This document shows, piece by piece, positions 62,804 through 64,000 of a stretch of 64,000 bases of DNA; position 1 is the stretch's first letter, and each line of letters opens with the position of its first letter. The notes below the pieces were generated by a model, which had not been told where the DNA came from, searched no databases, and was given only the letters and a program-made list of their open reading frames with translations. A program made the position numbers and the translations under genes. The DNA comes from Antedon bifida (taxonomy: Eukaryota; Echinodermata; Crinoidea; Comatulida; Antedonidae), in contig OY727093.1 in assembly GCA_963402885.1 (NCBI GenBank), forward strand, positions 5,653,501 to 5,717,500. The letters are read 5' to 3'.

Positions 62804-64000
62804 GTATATCGCAGTACGGTTGCAAACATAAGAACGAACAGTTCTAAACTTGCACTACTAAAGATTTACGGATCATGACTTCCTATTAAAATATACAAAT
62901 TCAAGATTAATGTTTATTTTCTGTGAAGAAACAAAAAAACAATTACAAGTTTACAAAAATAGTAAATTATAAAAGATTAAATTGTCTACTTTATGGAACT
63001 ACACATCTGTAATTTGCATTTCCTAGCATTCAAAGTAAAATACTTTTTGGAAAAAATCATTGACTTCACATGACTGGCTGACCTAAATGTATGTGTTCTA
63101 TGTTGCTGAAGCTCTGTCTACGCTAGTTTGACAAAAAAAGTTTGATGTGCCCAAATATGGTAGTGATATCCCCAAATATGGTAGTGATATGACATCATGT
63201 CCATATATGGGCATATCACATTTTTTTGTCACCTGAAGTTTGATAGTGTAGACTGAGCTTTACATATTGCCTTATGATTACTTAAACAATTTGAAGGATT
63301 AACAGTAGGATTAGAAATGATTTGGAAATTTCCTTCAGATTAGTAAGATTAATTTTGTCAATTGTTTTACGATTAAAAGGTATTTAAAATTCAAGGCATT
63401 TCAATTTGATACCCTCTGAAGGTCTGAACAGGTCCTAAAATATCTCTTGATTTGTATTATGCAAAAGGTTTCATTAGCCTAAGTGATGTAATTGGATTAT
63501 CTTGGATTTAAATCGGTGCATTTGATCAGTTGGATTCGGATAATCTTGTCAATTAGCAAGGATTTACAATTATGCCTTGGTTGGACATAATTAAATTTAG
63601 CAATTGTGGTTAATAGACACTCTGTGGTTTATTATTGCCTTTCTAAGAATTCTGTGATGGGTTATATTGATTTGTCAGACCAGCAAGGCTAGGATAAAAA
63701 GTGGATTAGCGGGGATTATTAATTGCGCCTGTAGGTCGTTTAACATTACGAGTTGTTTTAGAGTAATTAGAAACATGCATTTTGTATATCTACGTGAGTG
63801 AGACATTTCTCGCATACTAAATGTTTAACAGTACATAAAGAAGCATTTTTTCCCCGTAGCCAATTAAATACTTAATAACACACAGGATGTTTGCATACAT
63901 AAATCACTAAAGGATAGCTCGTTTTTAATGAAAAATGAAAATTACGAAAATGCCTCTTTAATAACACCTGCCATTTAACTTGTTGTTATCACTCCCAAAT
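62804..64000 (+). other. Start of CELF intron after exon F
   Basis: Intron DNA up to the window end. It has one copy of the dispersed TIR family (63109-63260) and a stretch with four GGATTA words (63308-63718). No further exon was found, so the linker and RRM3 exons lie outside. Confidence 0.7.
63109..63260 (+). mobile_element. Dispersed TIR family, copy 11, inside a CELF intron
   Basis: Ends AAGCTCTGTCTACGCT and GTGTAGACTGAGCTT, with two internal AAATATGGTAGTGATAT motifs. It is the only copy found downstream of the first called coding exon. Confidence 0.82.

Larger units (their letters stand above)
38738..64000 (+). other. CELF: CELF1/2-like RNA-binding protein gene, 5' and middle part (gene span, incomplete at 3' end)
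   Basis: Six exons (38738-38963, 44489-44571, 46828-46876, 52137-52268, 60702-60781, 62656-62803) splice into one frame encoding two RNA recognition motifs in the order and spacing of CELF/Bruno proteins. Counting from the ATG at 38762, RRM1 covers about residues 25-106 and RRM2 about 114-194. Family members bind UGU-rich RNA and control alternative splicing in the nucleus and mRNA decay and translation in the cytoplasm. RNP2/RNP1 pairs are MFVGQI/KGCCFVTY in RRM1 and IFIGMI/KGCAFVTF in RRM2. FIGMI.KK and TMEGCS favour the CELF1/2 branch; KTLPG, ADSE.R and CTVLR..GTSKG also recall CELF3-6, so the paralogue is not certain. The divergent linker and RRM3 are missing because the window ends. Upstream non-coding or alternative first exons are expected but not resolved. 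Confidence 0.9.

Overview
This is AT-rich, intron-dominated eukaryotic DNA. The only gene I can defend is a conserved RNA-binding protein gene of the CELF (CUGBP/Bruno-like) family on the + strand. Its exons have GT-AG borders, compatible phases and introns of about 1.9 to 8.4 kb. The mix of small DNA-transposon derivatives, LINE-like 3' tails and frequent TAGGCCTA/TACTGTAG words suggests a marine invertebrate, possibly an echinoderm; that placement is a guess from general impression.

Layout: 1-38737 contains no exon I can call with confidence and is probably a large 5' intron and/or upstream intergenic DNA. It holds a tandem duplication of a 1.53-kb unit (12266-15311), a 61-bp palindromic doublet, an 81-bp satellite, a purine-rich minisatellite (27137-27640), LINE-like 3' ends and most copies of one dispersed inverted-repeat family. 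38738-62803 carries six CELF exons: RRM1 (exons A-C), RRM2 (exons D-F) and the start of the linker. RRM3 and the 3' end must lie beyond 64000. The introns are packed with further non-autonomous elements: a TA-flanked 1.43-kb element with a 21-bp internal array, a TIR element with GATGGCGG words, a 154-bp foldback, a nested pair of TIR elements, a TA-flanked 324-bp MITE, a TTAA-flanked 1.1-kb element and a 25-bp minisatellite.

The six exons join into one open frame of about 231 residues when counted from the second-exon ATG at 38762. The RRM1 and RRM2 introns sit at matching points, a trace of ancient RRM duplication. No bacterial-type genes, CRISPR array, rRNA or convincing tRNA was seen, and no autonomous transposase. 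I did not find a new multi-gene system. The most unusual content is the repeat biology: at least ten complete copies of one short TIR family in one window (one with an internally amplified 21-bp motif), a hierarchical 353-bp-in-1.53-kb duplication, and nested insertions.
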